A stretch of 64,000 nt of DNA. It comes from Mycobacterium sp. 155. GTDB taxonomy: Bacteria; Actinomycetota; Actinomycetes; Mycobacteriales; Mycobacteriaceae. The notes beneath the pieces were generated by a model. The model searched no databases. It was given only the letters and a program-made list of their open reading frames with translations, and had not been told where the DNA came from. Shown piece by piece: positions 8,543-16,505 of this stretch. Both the position numbers and the translations under genes were made by a program. The stretch covers positions 558,001 through 622,000 of the forward strand of contig NZ_KB892705.1 of the NCBI RefSeq assembly GCF_000373905.1, written 5' to 3'. Numbering within the stretch: position 1 is the stretch's first letter; every line of letters starts with the position of its first letter.

Positions 8543-9100
8543 TCAGTGATCACTGTCATCAGCTGACCAGAACACCGGAGGTCGACCGGTAGGCTTATAT
8601 TTCACCGTGGTGATCCGGGCTCCGAATGCGACCGGGAAGGCCACCCACCCGCGAGCGCACTCACCGACCGCCAGTGGCGTCGGTGAAACAGGAAATATCG
8701 GTGGCGTAACGTTAGGCACTTGATCTTGGCTGACCTCATACTGACCGTTGTCCGCGTCAGCCACCGACCAATCCGTCCAGCTAACCGTGAACGCAGTGTG
8801 AGCCTCATCGAGGCAGGTCTGCACGTCGATTCCGGTCCAATGGCCACCACCTGACGGAGCGGCGCCGTCAGCCAGGAAATTCTGGGCGACGTCGTACACG
8901 GTCACGGACACTTTCAAGCCGGGATCAGTCAGCGTGTACGTCGAACCGAGAGGCTCGGGATGCAGCGGGCTGGAGGCAGGGGTTGTCGTTGCGGTGGTGC
9001 TCAGGGCGGCTGGTTGCGGTGGTGCGCCGCGCCCCGAACACCCCGTCACGATCAGGAGGGGTACCAGGCCGAGGCCACAGAGAATCCGCTTCATTGGCAT
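8543..9100 (-). CDS. Small secreted lipoprotein, DUF4352-like beta-sandwich
   Basis: A 185-residue protein with a clear lipoprotein signal (MKRILCGLGLVPLLIVTGCSG, lipobox VTGC) and a Pro/Thr/Ser-rich linker. A C-terminal domain of about 130 residues holds alternating beta-strand patterns, a CLDEAHTAFTVSWTDW segment and ECARGWVAFPV. This architecture resembles DUF4352/telomere-repeat-binding-factor-type extracellular lipoproteins. The two Cys residues in the domain may form a disulphide. An ATG two codons downstream (9094) begins the signal peptide proper and may be the true start. The function is unknown; it is a surface lipoprotein next to the polysaccharide genes. Confidence 0.75.
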   Translation of the reverse strand: MPMKRILCGLGLVPLLIVTGCSGRGAPPQPAALSTTATTTPASSPLHPEPLGSTYTLTDPGLKVSVTVYDVAQNFLADGAAPSGGGHWTGIDVQTCLDEAHTAFTVSWTDWSVADADNGQYEVSQDQVPNVTPPIFPVSPTPLAVGECARGWVAFPVAFGARITTVKYKPTGRPPVFWSADDSDH

Positions 9101-9211
9101 TATCTATCAGATCTGTGTTCAAACTTCGGTATCAGGTGTGTGCTGCCGTAGCGGCAGGCAAACGGTCCCGATACGGAGGTGTGTGCAATCCGCAAGTCGC
9201 TGAGGGAGAGG

Positions 9212-9829
9212 TCAGCCCTTACTACGTGCCAGCCAGTCTTTGCGGGTCATGCTCCATAGGTCATAGTCACAGCGACCTTTTCCGGATGTCAGGTAGTTGC
9301 GCATCACACCTTCGTGCACGAAGCCCAAGCGTTCTGCCAGCCGGCTCGGCGGCACGTTGCCACACGCGATGGGTGCGCTGACCCGCTCCAGCCCGATTTC
9401 GCTGAACAGATGGTCGATCAGTAATCCGACTGCGACCAGCCCGACGCCGTCGCCCGACCACCGGGAATGTATCCACATGCCCAGCTCACCCCGCTGGTGA
9501 TAGCGTTCCAACCAAGCATCGCACTGGCCGGCAAGCTGGCCGTCAACCTCGACTATCGTGTGGATGGACTGCCCCCGCCGCATGCGTCGGCGCGCAGCGA
9601 TCCACTCTCGGACCCATACTCGACGACGATGCTGGTCCGGCCAGGACTGATCTGAGTACGCCCAGTACGGCTCAATCGCGGCTTGGTCATCCAGTCGGAC
9701 CCGTCTCCAGGCGTCTGCGTCGCTCAATCTGGGGTTTCGAAGTACTACTCGCAGCCCTTTCGGCGTGGTGCCCGCCGCAAGTATGGACACGGCGCTCAGG
9801 CGGTCGGAATCAGATCCTGACTTGGTCAC
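9212..9829 (-). CDS. GNAT-family N-acetyltransferase (RimJ/RimL type)
   Basis: About 205 residues of acetyltransferase_3 type: an N-terminal LRNPRLSDADAWRRVRLDD, the mid-region GQCDAWLERYHQRGELGMWIH in pieces, and the terminal ERLGFVHEGVMRNYL, which is diagnostic of the RimJ/RimL group. It transfers an acetyl group from acetyl-CoA to an amine; the substrate is unknown. An upstream in-frame extension to 9982 exists. The GTG near 9829 is preferred because an AAAGGA Shine-Dalgarno lies just before it and the extension has no family similarity. It lies downstream-facing next to the polysaccharide locus, so acetylation of an amino sugar is possible but unproven. Confidence 0.8.
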   Translation of the reverse strand: MTKSGSDSDRLSAVSILAAGTTPKGLRVVLRNPRLSDADAWRRVRLDDQAAIEPYWAYSDQSWPDQHRRRVWVREWIAARRRMRRGQSIHTIVEVDGQLAGQCDAWLERYHQRGELGMWIHSRWSGDGVGLVAVGLLIDHLFSEIGLERVSAPIACGNVPPSRLAERLGFVHEGVMRNYLTSGKGRCDYDLWSMTRKDWLARSKG

Positions 9830-10215
9830 TGACGTCCTTTCTAGTGGATATGGACGCACACAGCAAACAGATTGTTCACCATGCCGGTGAAGTGGGCAAA
9901 CCGGTGACCAGCTGCTGGACAGACGATGCCCGGGTGTTAGCCGGCCCGACTCGTACGCCGACGAAGGTGCGCACCAGGCCACCGCTGGACGTCACGGAAG
10001 GCGGTGGACGGCGCCGGCCCCCTCACAGATCGTGGTGTCGTTCGGCGTGAATGTCACCGCTCAGGCCGGATGAGTCTGATGAATTGTGTTCTCGGGCCGA
10101 CTGTTCGCGCTATTGATCGCGACGACCTTTATGGCGGCGCTCTGAGGCTCCGACCAACTGGAAGGCAGGCGCCCAGCCGTTGAAATTCTGCTGGTGGTCG
10201 ACCTTCGTGCTGGCT
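9830..10215. other. Non-coding stretch
   Basis: I see no convincing gene in these 386 bases. Open frames are short, lack ribosome sites and have no family features. The promoter of the GNAT gene should lie at the left end. Confidence 0.4.
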
Positions 10216-10704
10216 TCAGTTGGCTCCTGCCACTTCATGCAGGATCTTCTTGATCTTTGTTGACGTGTGTGCAGCCCGCACGTTGTACTGCGCGACGGCG
10301 ATCTTGCCCTTTTCATCGACGACGAACGTCGAACGGATCACGCCCTGAACTGTCTTGCCGTACATGGTCTTTTCCCCGAACGCGCCCCAGGCCGTCAGCA
10401 CTTCGCGGTCGGGATCCGACAGCAGCGGGAACGTGAGGCTTTCCTTATCGCGGAACTTCGCGAGTTTCTCGGGCTTGTCCGGCGAAATACCGACCACGTC
10501 AAGACCGGCGTCGTTGAGTTCAGCGAGGCTGTCGCGGAAATCGCAGGCTTGCTTGGTGCATCCGGGAGTCGAGGCCGCCGGGTAGAAGTACACGATGACC
10601 TTGCGCCCGCGGTAGTCCGAGAGCTTGACGATGTTGCCATCGGCGTCGGGCAAACTGAAAGCGGGGGCGGTGGTGCCCACCTCGAGGCGCGGGGTTGGCG
10701 ACAT
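10216..10704 (-). CDS. bcp: Thioredoxin-dependent thiol peroxidase (peroxiredoxin Bcp)
   Basis: A 162-residue peroxiredoxin of the BCP/PrxQ type that reduces H2O2 and organic hydroperoxides in the cytoplasm with thioredoxin. The active site reads YPAASTPGCTKQACDFRD. The peroxidatic Cys is in TPGC and the resolving Cys lies five residues later, as in atypical 2-Cys PrxQ. The start at 10704 gives the usual family length and has an AAGGGAATT ribosome site. The longer in-frame extension to 10782 is unlikely. The neighbour on the divergent side is the DUF3618 gene, as in M. tuberculosis (Rv2521/Rv2520c). Confidence 0.93.
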   Translation of the reverse strand: MSPTPRLEVGTTAPAFSLPDADGNIVKLSDYRGRKVIVYFYPAASTPGCTKQACDFRDSLAELNDAGLDVVGISPDKPEKLAKFRDKESLTFPLLSDPDREVLTAWGAFGEKTMYGKTVQGVIRSTFVVDEKGKIAVAQYNVRAAHTSTKIKKILHEVAGAN

Positions 10705-10809
10705 ACGCAGAATTCCCTTCTTGATCGACCGGTGCCGTTCGTACGGTGCAGGCTGATCTAGGGTAGTGCGGCAGGGCAGCACGACATGGAGCGGCTTTGG
10801 AGGAGCACA

Positions 10810-11037
10810 GTGGCGAACCGGGATCCGGAGAGCATCAAGCGTGAGATCGATCAGGCTCGCGATCAGTTGGCGCTTACTGTCGACTCCCTAGCCGAGCGCG
10901 CCAATCCGCAACGACTCGCCGACGACGCCAAAGCCGCAGTGATCAGATTCCTGCGCAAGCCCGCCGTCGCGGCGTCGCTGGCAGGGGCTGGTGTGCTGGT
11001 GGCGTTCGTTGTCGTCCGCCGGATCAAGAATCGCTGA
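10810..11037 (+). CDS. DUF3618 family membrane protein
   Basis: A 75-residue protein, the same length I recall for Rv2520c. It has an N-terminal DUF3618 helix (DPESIKREIDQARDQLALTVDSLAER, seen as SIKREIDQAR and LALTVDSLAE), a basic amphipathic stretch, then one membrane segment near residues 47-66 (VAASLAGAGVLVAFVVV) and the tail RRIKNR. The start is GTG (10810) with GGAGGA six bases upstream. The function is not established. It is divergent from bcp with about 105 bases between the starts, which must hold both promoters. Confidence 0.88.
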   Translation: MANRDPESIKREIDQARDQLALTVDSLAERANPQRLADDAKAAVIRFLRKPAVAASLAGAGVLVAFVVVRRIKNR

Positions 11038-11829
11038 CGAGCCGCTCAGCGGCTCCAGTTATCTTCGCCGCTCAGCCGGCGGCGCCCCGGTAGGAGCCAG
11101 TCCGGCAACGAAAAGCTCGGGGGGTTGGCAGTGCGGCCGAGACGACTGCAGCTGCAAACCATGATCGGACGTTGCATAGCAACATAGCTCTGAGGCGAGG
11201 TATCGGCGTGGTCCGCGCCGAAGCTGGGGGTCATCAGCTAACACCTCGATTCCTCGTCTGTGTTGCCGAGAGTTGCTCGACCCCGGCGGTTCGGCTAACG
11301 GGAGATTAGCAGCATTCCCCATCTCTGACCAGTGCATCAGCATAGATTCGGCTATCGGCCAGTAACTTTCGCAAGCGTCAAAGCGGCATGGCGCTTCGGG
11401 CCTTCCCATGGCGTTGGTTACTCTGCTAGCACATCGCACCGGCTGTATCTCAATAGAATGCAACGAAGCTGTCATGAGCATTCTGCAATCTCTCACTGAT
11501 AGCTGGTGGACCGAACGGCGATTGCCGGGATCCGGTGATCGTTTCGGTGATCTTGATCGATTTTGCTGCAAGATTGCTCCGAGGCTCTTCGTCGGGCCGG
11601 GAATTCATCGGTGGCCGACGCCGGACGGCTGTCCGAATGCGTATTTCAGCTGCTGCACAAGACAATTCCGATAGTGCTTGGGCGAACAATGCCAAAGTCC
11701 ACAACTCGACCCGGGGCACGTCGTGAACGGCCCTTATTGCCGTAATGGTTGCTACCGTATGCGTCGCCAGCTACGCTCGCATGAGGATCTTGGTCGGGGA
11801 TACGGGCCACGTGTGACAAGGGGAGATCG
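11038..11829. other. Gene-poor 0.8-kb interval
   Basis: Several open frames of 60-170 codons exist on both strands, but they overlap each other, lack plausible ribosome sites and have compositions (Arg/Ser/Pro rich) typical of antisense or non-coding frames in GC-rich DNA. The stretch is somewhat AT-richer than its surroundings. It may hold a decayed gene, but nothing recognisable remains. Confidence 0.4.
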
Positions 11830-11832
11830 GCA

Positions 11833-12435
11833 ATGCAGCGAACATATCTAAGATTTGCCGGCATCATCGCAGTCGTCGCCACCGGCACGCTTGGCGTGGG
11901 GTGTTCGAACAATTCCACGGGGTCGGGGAGCGAGACCAGCGAAGCGACCACGAGTGCGGAATCTGGTGCGGCCGCTCCGGGTGAGTCGGTTGCTCCGGGT
12001 GCCGACGGAACCGCCACCGCTGGTGCGCCAGCCGAGTCCGGCGTCGCAGGTGCGCCAGGTGCGGGTGCAGCGGACAGCACCACAATCGTCACACCCAACG
12101 GCTCGTTCGTCGTACAGGGCATCATCCTGCAGAAGTACAACGCAACCGGTGGTGCGAGCAGCCCACTCGGGCTGCCGACGGCGAGTGAGGCTCCCGCACC
12201 CAACGGTGGTCAATTCAGCACCTTCAACGGCGGCGCAATCTATTGGACGCCGCAGACCGGTGCCCACATCGTGTGGGGCGGAATCCGCGACGCCTGGGAG
12301 CGCGACGGCGGTGCGGGCGGCCCGCTGGGCTATCCGACGTCGGACGAGGAGACGATCCCCGGCGGATGGCAGTCGCAGTTCCAGCACGGAACCATCACCT
12401 ACACCGACGGCCAGGCCAAGGTCGAGGCTCGCTGA
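11833..12435 (+). CDS. LGFP-repeat lipoprotein
   Basis: A 200-residue secreted protein. The signal peptide ends in the lipobox GVGC (Cys near residue 24), followed by a low-complexity Ser/Ala/Gly/Pro linker to about residue 85. Two LGFP-type repeats follow: one with KYNATGGASSPLGLPTASE and FNGGAIYWTPQTGAHIV, the next with WERDGGAGGPLGYPTSDE and FQHGTITYTDG. LGFP repeats are thought to tether proteins to the mycolyl-arabinogalactan cell wall. The start ATG has AAGGGGAGA nine bases upstream. A strong hairpin terminator lies right after the stop. Confidence 0.85.
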   Translation: MQRTYLRFAGIIAVVATGTLGVGCSNNSTGSGSETSEATTSAESGAAAPGESVAPGADGTATAGAPAESGVAGAPGAGAADSTTIVTPNGSFVVQGIILQKYNATGGASSPLGLPTASEAPAPNGGQFSTFNGGAIYWTPQTGAHIVWGGIRDAWERDGGAGGPLGYPTSDEETIPGGWQSQFQHGTITYTDGQAKVEAR

Positions 12436-12448
12436 CAATCACTTTCTG

Positions 12449-12493
12449 ACGACTCGCATCGGCGCCGGGTGGCGCTGGTGCGAGTCGTTGTTC
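12449..12493 (+). terminator. Rho-independent-like terminator after LGFP lipoprotein
   Basis: A long stem: ACGACTCGCA pairs with TGCGAGTCGT, with a further GGCGCC/GGCGC inner helix, followed by TGTTC. It begins 14 bases after the stop codon. Confidence 0.7.
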
Positions 12494-12529
12494 ATTCACC
12501 CGATCCAGAAGGTCACATGGCGCACGTGA

Positions 12530-12688
12530 GTGACGAAAACCCTCAATGAGCTGTGTCGGGGGCTCAGCCGTTTCAAGAGTGAGCAGTATCGCGATCGCGG
12601 CTATGCCGCAGCCGATCTTGCCGGCGATGTGGAAATGCTCTTGGAGGAAGCTGAGCAGAGTGTCGGCGAGCACGATCAGGCCGGTTGA
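12530..12688 (+). CDS. Possible small hydrophilic protein (52 aa)
   Basis: GTG at 12530 opens a frame of 52 codons reading TKTLNELCRGLSRFKSEQY, then DRGYAAADLAGDVEMLLEEA and a short acidic end. It is predicted helical and highly charged, and third positions are mostly G/C. This looks more protein-like than the antisense frame through the same DNA. There is no strong ribosome site. The adjacent tRNA-type terminator at 12730 follows it. It is unrecognised and could be non-coding. Confidence 0.35.
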   Translation: MTKTLNELCRGLSRFKSEQYRDRGYAAADLAGDVEMLLEEAEQSVGEHDQAG

Positions 12689-12729
12689 CGCCCGCTGACG
12701 CGCGGCTCTGCCGATAGCCGCAGACGAGA

Positions 12730-12755
12730 AGCCCCAGTGTTACTGGGGCTTTCGT
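12730..12755. terminator. Terminator outside the left att copy, probably the original tRNA-Lys terminator
   Basis: A perfect 8-bp stem GCCCCAGT/ACTGGGGC with a 3-base loop and TTTCGTT on the plus side. It lies immediately outside the duplicated tRNA-Lys 3' end at 12756. Read on the minus strand it is where the terminator of tRNA-Lys would have been before the element inserted. Confidence 0.7.
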
Positions 12756-12789
12756 TGTGCGTCGTCAGGGTTTCGAACCCCGGACCCGC
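12756..12789 (-). repeat. Left attachment-site copy (tRNA-Lys 3' end duplicate)
   Basis: These 34 bases match 14877-14910 at 33 positions. The only difference is T at 12762 against C at 14883. The copy covers the T-arm and acceptor 3' side of tRNA-Lys but lacks the rest of the tRNA, as expected for an att site left by tyrosine-integrase insertion into a tRNA gene. Confidence 0.85.
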
Positions 12790-13100
12790 CCGGGCCCGAC
12801 TGCGAGCGCAAGCAGAAGCGCGTCTACGCGCTGTGATCCGGCGACCACAACACCTCTAGCTTGCGGGGTTGGCGTGATGGTCTCCGCGACAACACCGCTC
12901 GAGGACTGCGAGTTTGACGCCGCAACCCAACCGGCGGCCTCTACGTCGGGCCGCTGCAAGCAGTCGAAGCCGACTGGGGACTGCGCTAGGGACCGATCCG
13001 GTGAGATCCACGGTGAGGAACCTACCGAATACGTCAAGATCGGGCTCGGCAAGTACCAGGGCCTGGACCGTGACGGCAACGACCTCATCCACTGCTCGAA

Positions 13101-13508
13101 GTGCCCCTGAATTCCCAGTGGGGCGGGGGATTCACGGAGGACGACTACCACCGGCTCGCCGGGTTCGCGAAGTTCCACCTGAAAGTGCAAGAGCAGGCTG
13201 ACATGGAATTGCTTAAGTGGTTGCTCGCCGAATCACGTTGGCGCACATCGGTAGCCACCGAGTCGGCCATCCGGAACTGGAAGCACCGCTACAACGTGCA
13301 CACCACCGACGACGGCAAGTACTGGTGGGGTGATGCGGCTACCCGCGCAAACGAGCCAGCTGACGGACTGACCGTCGGCGCGCCGCCGAACTACGAGGAT
13401 GAACGAGGTTTGGCTCACGCACCAGTGGGGCACTCATCGAGTACGGGCAACCACCCAGCGCCGGTGTGGATGCGCCGCCATAGGCCGCTAAAGAGGGTGG
13501 CGTCATGA
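13101..13508 (+). CDS. Phage-remnant hypothetical protein
   Basis: A 135-residue frame from GTG 13101, ending in TGA that overlaps the next ATG as ATGA. The first half looks like a real protein: GGGFTEDDYHRLAGFAKFHL, then ELLKWLLAESRWR and a WKHRYNVHTTDDGKYWWG segment. The last 40 residues look degenerate (SSSTGNHPAPVWMRRHRP), so the 3' end may be a deletion joint or frame change. It is unrecognised. The overlapping-stop arrangement is typical of mycobacteriophage early genes. Confidence 0.45.
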   Translation: MPLNSQWGGGFTEDDYHRLAGFAKFHLKVQEQADMELLKWLLAESRWRTSVATESAIRNWKHRYNVHTTDDGKYWWGDAATRANEPADGLTVGAPPNYEDERGLAHAPVGHSSSTGNHPAPVWMRRHRPLKRVAS

Positions 13509-13603
13509 GCATTGTCGTAGGCATCGCTCCCAGCCTCATCAGCACCGGCATCGTTCTGCTCGACAGTGGGAAGCCCGGACTGGAGAAGGTGCAATGGCCA
13601 TGA
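13505..13603 (+). pseudogene. Truncated RuvC-like Holliday junction resolvase
   Basis: A 32-codon frame beginning MSIVVGIAPSLISTGIVLLD. This matches the beta-hairpin start of RuvC-type resolvases, usually VVGIDPSLTSTGIAVLD. The first catalytic Asp is replaced by Ala (GIA instead of GID), and the frame stops after GLEKVQWP, so all later catalytic acids are missing. It sits between two phage-like ORFs with ATGA-type overlaps at its start and 10 bases of overlap at its end. This is best explained as an internally deleted phage resolvase. Confidence 0.6.
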
Positions 13604-13920
13604 ACCGAGGTTGGGGGACGCCGGGCGACAACCGGAGTCTGGCCCACTGGTGGGTCGACAACGATGACCCGACGAAGATCTATCTGCAGAGTCTGTGCGG
13701 CCAGTACAAGCTGGAATATGCTGAGTCGCAAGAGGTGTGGTTCAAACAGGATCATCCGAAGTGCGCGGCGTGCGAGTTGGCGCGCGAGCAGGACATGCGT
13801 GACGGTGTTGTGCATGACTGCGTTCGGACGTCGTGCCGGGCGCTCGGCTACATCTGCCCAGAACGCCAGGCGGGCAAGCCATGCCGATGGCCGAACCATC
13901 CGACCGCGACAAGATCATGA
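13594..13920 (+). CDS. Phage-like small protein with Cys/His cluster
   Basis: A 108-residue frame overlapping the RuvC fragment by 10 bases. It starts MAMNRGWGTPGDNRSLAHWW and continues YLQSLCGQYKLEYAE, then HPKCAACELAREQDM, HDCVRTSCRALGYICPERQ and GKPCRWPNH. The Cys pairs (C-x-x-C, C-x4-C, C-x6-C) suggest a zinc-binding domain. No family is recognised. The context is the tRNA-Lys prophage remnant. Confidence 0.5.
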   Translation: MAMNRGWGTPGDNRSLAHWWVDNDDPTKIYLQSLCGQYKLEYAESQEVWFKQDHPKCAACELAREQDMRDGVVHDCVRTSCRALGYICPERQAGKPCRWPNHPTATRS

Positions 13921-14013
13921 CGATGTCGGATTCGGCTACGTGAGTAGTCGTCAACGACAGATCAGGTAGTCCACTACGCATTACATTGGCTCTGGGCGAA
14001 TTACGTTGTGGAC

Positions 14014-14469
14014 ATGTCAAAACAAAATGTTGCGGAGCCAACCTACAATGGCGGCGTTACGACGGTCGAACTCACAGCGCCAGAATCAGTCAGCGTTGAG
14101 AGCGATATCGCTTTAGCAGCCGGGCGTACCATTTCTTTTCGCTATCTCATCCGCGGTGTGCGGGGCAGAAATATCCGTTGCAACCTTAACTGGGACGCTA
14201 TTAGGTCTCGGCAGGCGGTAGTGCAGGTCACGGCTGGTCAAGCGATACGCGCCCAAGAGTCTTCCGTAATAGGACCCGACGGGGGCGTCGTCAGGCAAAA
14301 CTGGGCCTACAACCTTGGCGCTGCACCCGTCTGGGTTAGCAACATAAGTCCTCATTTCTCCCCTGGCGGAGTGGAATTCCTGTTGCAGGTTGAGTGGGGA
14401 GATCCTCTCGACATTGGTGTCACCGTTACTGTCGAGCCTGAGACACCCTTCGCAATCCAGGGCTTCTAG
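14014..14469 (+). CDS. AT-richer hypothetical protein, island cargo
   Basis: About 151 residues from ATG 14014; a GTG two codons upstream (14008) is an alternative. The sequence alternates beta-strand patterns (VTTVELTAPESVSVES, TISFRYLIRGVRG, VEFLLQVEWG, VTVTVEPETPF) and looks like one beta-sandwich domain without a signal peptide or membrane segment. Base composition and codon use (ATT, TTA, AAT, CTA) are more AT-rich than neighbouring genes, pointing to recent transfer. A hairpin terminator follows at 14616. The function is unknown. Confidence 0.55.
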   Translation: MSKQNVAEPTYNGGVTTVELTAPESVSVESDIALAAGRTISFRYLIRGVRGRNIRCNLNWDAIRSRQAVVQVTAGQAIRAQESSVIGPDGGVVRQNWAYNLGAAPVWVSNISPHFSPGGVEFLLQVEWGDPLDIGVTVTVEPETPFAIQGF

Positions 14470-14615
14470 CACGCTCGCCTTTAGCTCACTGCCTGTGATG
14501 CGCGGTTGATAGCCCAGGTGAGCAACACTCGACCCGGGTAAATGGCAACCGCATGATTTCGTGGGACACTATTCCGCAAGCACAAATGTGCCCAATTCCA
14601 GATACGGAGAACGCA

Positions 14616-14651
14616 ACGCCCCGAGAGCCTCTGTAGGCCCGGGGCGTTTTG
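14616..14651 (+). terminator. Terminator after island cargo gene
   Basis: ACGCCCC pairs with GGGGCGT, followed directly by TTTTGCG. It is a good intrinsic terminator about 145 bases after the hypothetical cargo gene. Confidence 0.65.
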
Positions 14652-14821
14652 CGTATGACGACGCGGGGGCGACGACCACAACGAGCCATGGAAGGCGTCA
14701 TCTTCGAGGTCCACATGCGGACCTGTCCGCCCATGGTGGCTGCGGGTGCCCGTGGTTGATCGTCGGCATCGTGGTCGGCGCGCGCGGGACAATTCGTGGT
14801 CGATCGAGTTTCTTAACGAGA

Positions 14822-14872
14822 AAGGCCGGTGCCTGTCCGCTGTGTGTACAGTCGAGAACAGTCACCGGCCTT
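14822..14872 (-). terminator. Long-loop hairpin, likely replacement terminator of tRNA-Lys
   Basis: A 10-bp perfect inverted repeat, AAGGCCGGTG/CACCGGCCTT, with a 31-base loop. It starts 7 bases beyond the 3' end of tRNA-Lys when read on the minus strand, so the inserted DNA probably brought a terminator for the reconstituted tRNA. Confidence 0.5.
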
Positions 14873-14878
14873 GACCTG

Positions 14879-14951
<73 letters not shown>

Positions 14952-15250
14952 GCGCATGGAACGATAACAGGCCACGCGCTCAAGGTGAAATCCGGTCGGC
15001 TCTCTTCTCCGCTCGACGGCGTGGGCGCGCTCACGATGCGGGACTTCCTTAGGCTATCGCTGGAATTCGTCCGTTTGCTCTCGTTGTGCGAGGTAGAGCG
15101 AGACATGCGGCACGTACAGGCGTTTATCCGCCAGCGTCGAGAACGGTCCCGATGTGCGGCCGTTGCTGTGGGCGCGGGCTGTGATCTTCGGCATATCCGC
15201 GAACACCAGACGGGGCGACATCGTCGGGGTGACCAACGCCAGAATCTGGG
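14952..15250. other. Non-coding stretch upstream of tRNA-Lys
   Basis: 300 bases without a believable gene. It should contain the tRNA-Lys promoter near its left end. The rest is the 3' flank of the SRPBCC gene. Confidence 0.4.
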
Positions 15251-15721
15251 CTACTTGACTGAACGGTCCAGTGCGACAAGCGATTCGGTGAGAAAATCCT
15301 TGCCGAACGGAGGCATCCGGCCGACCTGGTCGCGGAAGCTCTGCGGTGTGTCGGTCCAGTCGTAGGTCAACGTGACATCTGTCGCCTCGCCGTTGGGTGC
15401 AAGGTCGTAGCGCCAGTACCAGCCGCCGGGCGTGTGCTTGCCGGCGTCGTCGAGTCGACCGGGCATCCACGCGATGGTGCGGTCCTTGGCGAATTCACTG
15501 ACCAGGTTGTGCATGACGTAGTGCCCGCCGACCTGCGGCAGGAACATGTTCATCGCGAAGATCTGACCTGTCCCGGTGATCGGTTGGGGGTCGATCGCGT
15601 CGCGCACCCAGTCCCCGGGCTCGGTGTCCTTGTGCCGGGCTGGATCGGCCAGGACGGCGAAGACCGCACTGGGTGTGGCGGCGATGGTGTGGGTGACGAC
15701 GTAACGCTCAGGGTCGGTCAC
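15251..15721 (-). CDS. SRPBCC (START/Bet v1-like) domain protein
   Basis: A 156-residue protein from GTG 15721: VTDPERYVVTHTIAATPSAV, then FAVLADPARHKDTEPGDWV and the later GGWYWRYDLAPNGEATDVTL, written in parts. This is the polyketide-cyclase/SRPBCC fold with a hydrophobic ligand cavity. The start overlaps the DUF899 stop (GTGA), so the two are co-translated, and a longer upstream frame is only the DUF899 gene out of frame. The ligand is unknown; pairing with DUF899 suggests a small redox or stress module. Confidence 0.85.
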   Translation of the reverse strand: MTDPERYVVTHTIAATPSAVFAVLADPARHKDTEPGDWVRDAIDPQPITGTGQIFAMNMFLPQVGGHYVMHNLVSEFAKDRTIAWMPGRLDDAGKHTPGGWYWRYDLAPNGEATDVTLTYDWTDTPQSFRDQVGRMPPFGKDFLTESLVALDRSVK

Positions 15722-16404
15722 TGGGAGTCCTTTCCATAGAAGCGGGCGATATCCGGGCTGTCGAGCCACCCCGAATAGGTGGGCAGTTGCGGCCACCCCT
15801 CGGGGGAGTCCTGCCACTGTTCCTGCCGACCCCATGGCAGCAGGTCGATGAGCGCGAAGCTGTGGCTGAGCTGTTCGGTGCCGCGCCCGTTGGTGTGCCA
15901 GGTCCGGTAGACCGTATCTCCGTCGCGCAGAAAGACGTTGACGGCGAAGCCGTCGCCGGCGGCAGCGTCCATATCGGCGCCGAACGAACTCTGCGACGAC
16001 GAGTACCACTGCATCCAATTACCCACCTTGTCGCGGTAGGCCAGGGCTTCCTCGATCGGCCCGTTCGTCACGATGACGAAGCGGGCGTCGTAGTTGTCCA
16101 GGAAGTCCAGCCGCGTGAACTGGGAGGTGAAACCGGTGCAGCCACCGCACTGCCATTCGGCACCGTCGGTCCACATGTGGTGGTAGGTGATGAGCTGGGA
16201 GCGCCCCGCGAACACGTCGGCCAGCCGGACGGGGCCCTCGGCGCCGATCAGCGTGTAGTCGGGCAGTTCCACCATGGGCAGGCGCCGTCGTTCGGCAGCG
16301 ATCGCGTCGAGTTCGCGGGTGGCGGCCTTCTCTCGGCGGCGCAGATCACCCAGCGCGGCGCGCCAGGTCTGCTGGTCGACCACCGGGGGCTTCGCTGTCG
16401 TCAT
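15718..16404 (-). CDS. DUF899 family thioredoxin-fold protein
   Basis: A 228-residue DUF899 protein. Typical features are an N-terminal helix with TWRAALGDLRRREKAATREL, the RRRLPMVELPDYTLIGAEG region, LITYHHMW and WQCGGCTGFTSQF. The Cys-Gly-Gly-Cys pair corresponds to the thioredoxin-like active site. The C-terminal HTNGRGTEQLSHSFALIDLL also fits the family. The start ATG at 16404 has AAGGAGC five bases upstream and is preferred to the ATG at 16431. The biochemical role is undefined. It forms an overlapping pair with the SRPBCC gene. Confidence 0.88.
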   Translation of the reverse strand: MTTAKPPVVDQQTWRAALGDLRRREKAATRELDAIAAERRRLPMVELPDYTLIGAEGPVRLADVFAGRSQLITYHHMWTDGAEWQCGGCTGFTSQFTRLDFLDNYDARFVIVTNGPIEEALAYRDKVGNWMQWYSSSQSSFGADMDAAAGDGFAVNVFLRDGDTVYRTWHTNGRGTEQLSHSFALIDLLPWGRQEQWQDSPEGWPQLPTYSGWLDSPDIARFYGKDSQ

Positions 16405-16505
16405 CGGATGCTCCTTCGCTCCATGTTTCATACGACGCCGGTCTCCGGTATTGACCCGCCATGTCCCCGGAACTCATCGCGCACGGCGTTGTCCGACGGC
16501 GAAAG

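Noticed and set aside
9844..10050. 68-codon plus-strand frame between GNAT and bcp
   Set aside because: Low complexity, no ribosome site, and it overlaps the promoter side of the GNAT gene.
11059..11571. 170-codon minus-strand open frame in the gene-poor interval
   Set aside because: It begins without a ribosome site, overlaps several other frames of similar quality, is Arg/Ser/Pro-rich and matches no family. Typical of chance frames at high GC.
12757..13110. 117-codon frame starting within the left att copy
   Set aside because: It translates the tRNA-derived repeat and a low-complexity region and has no ribosome site. Only the last 30 residues look protein-like, so I left it unannotated within the island.
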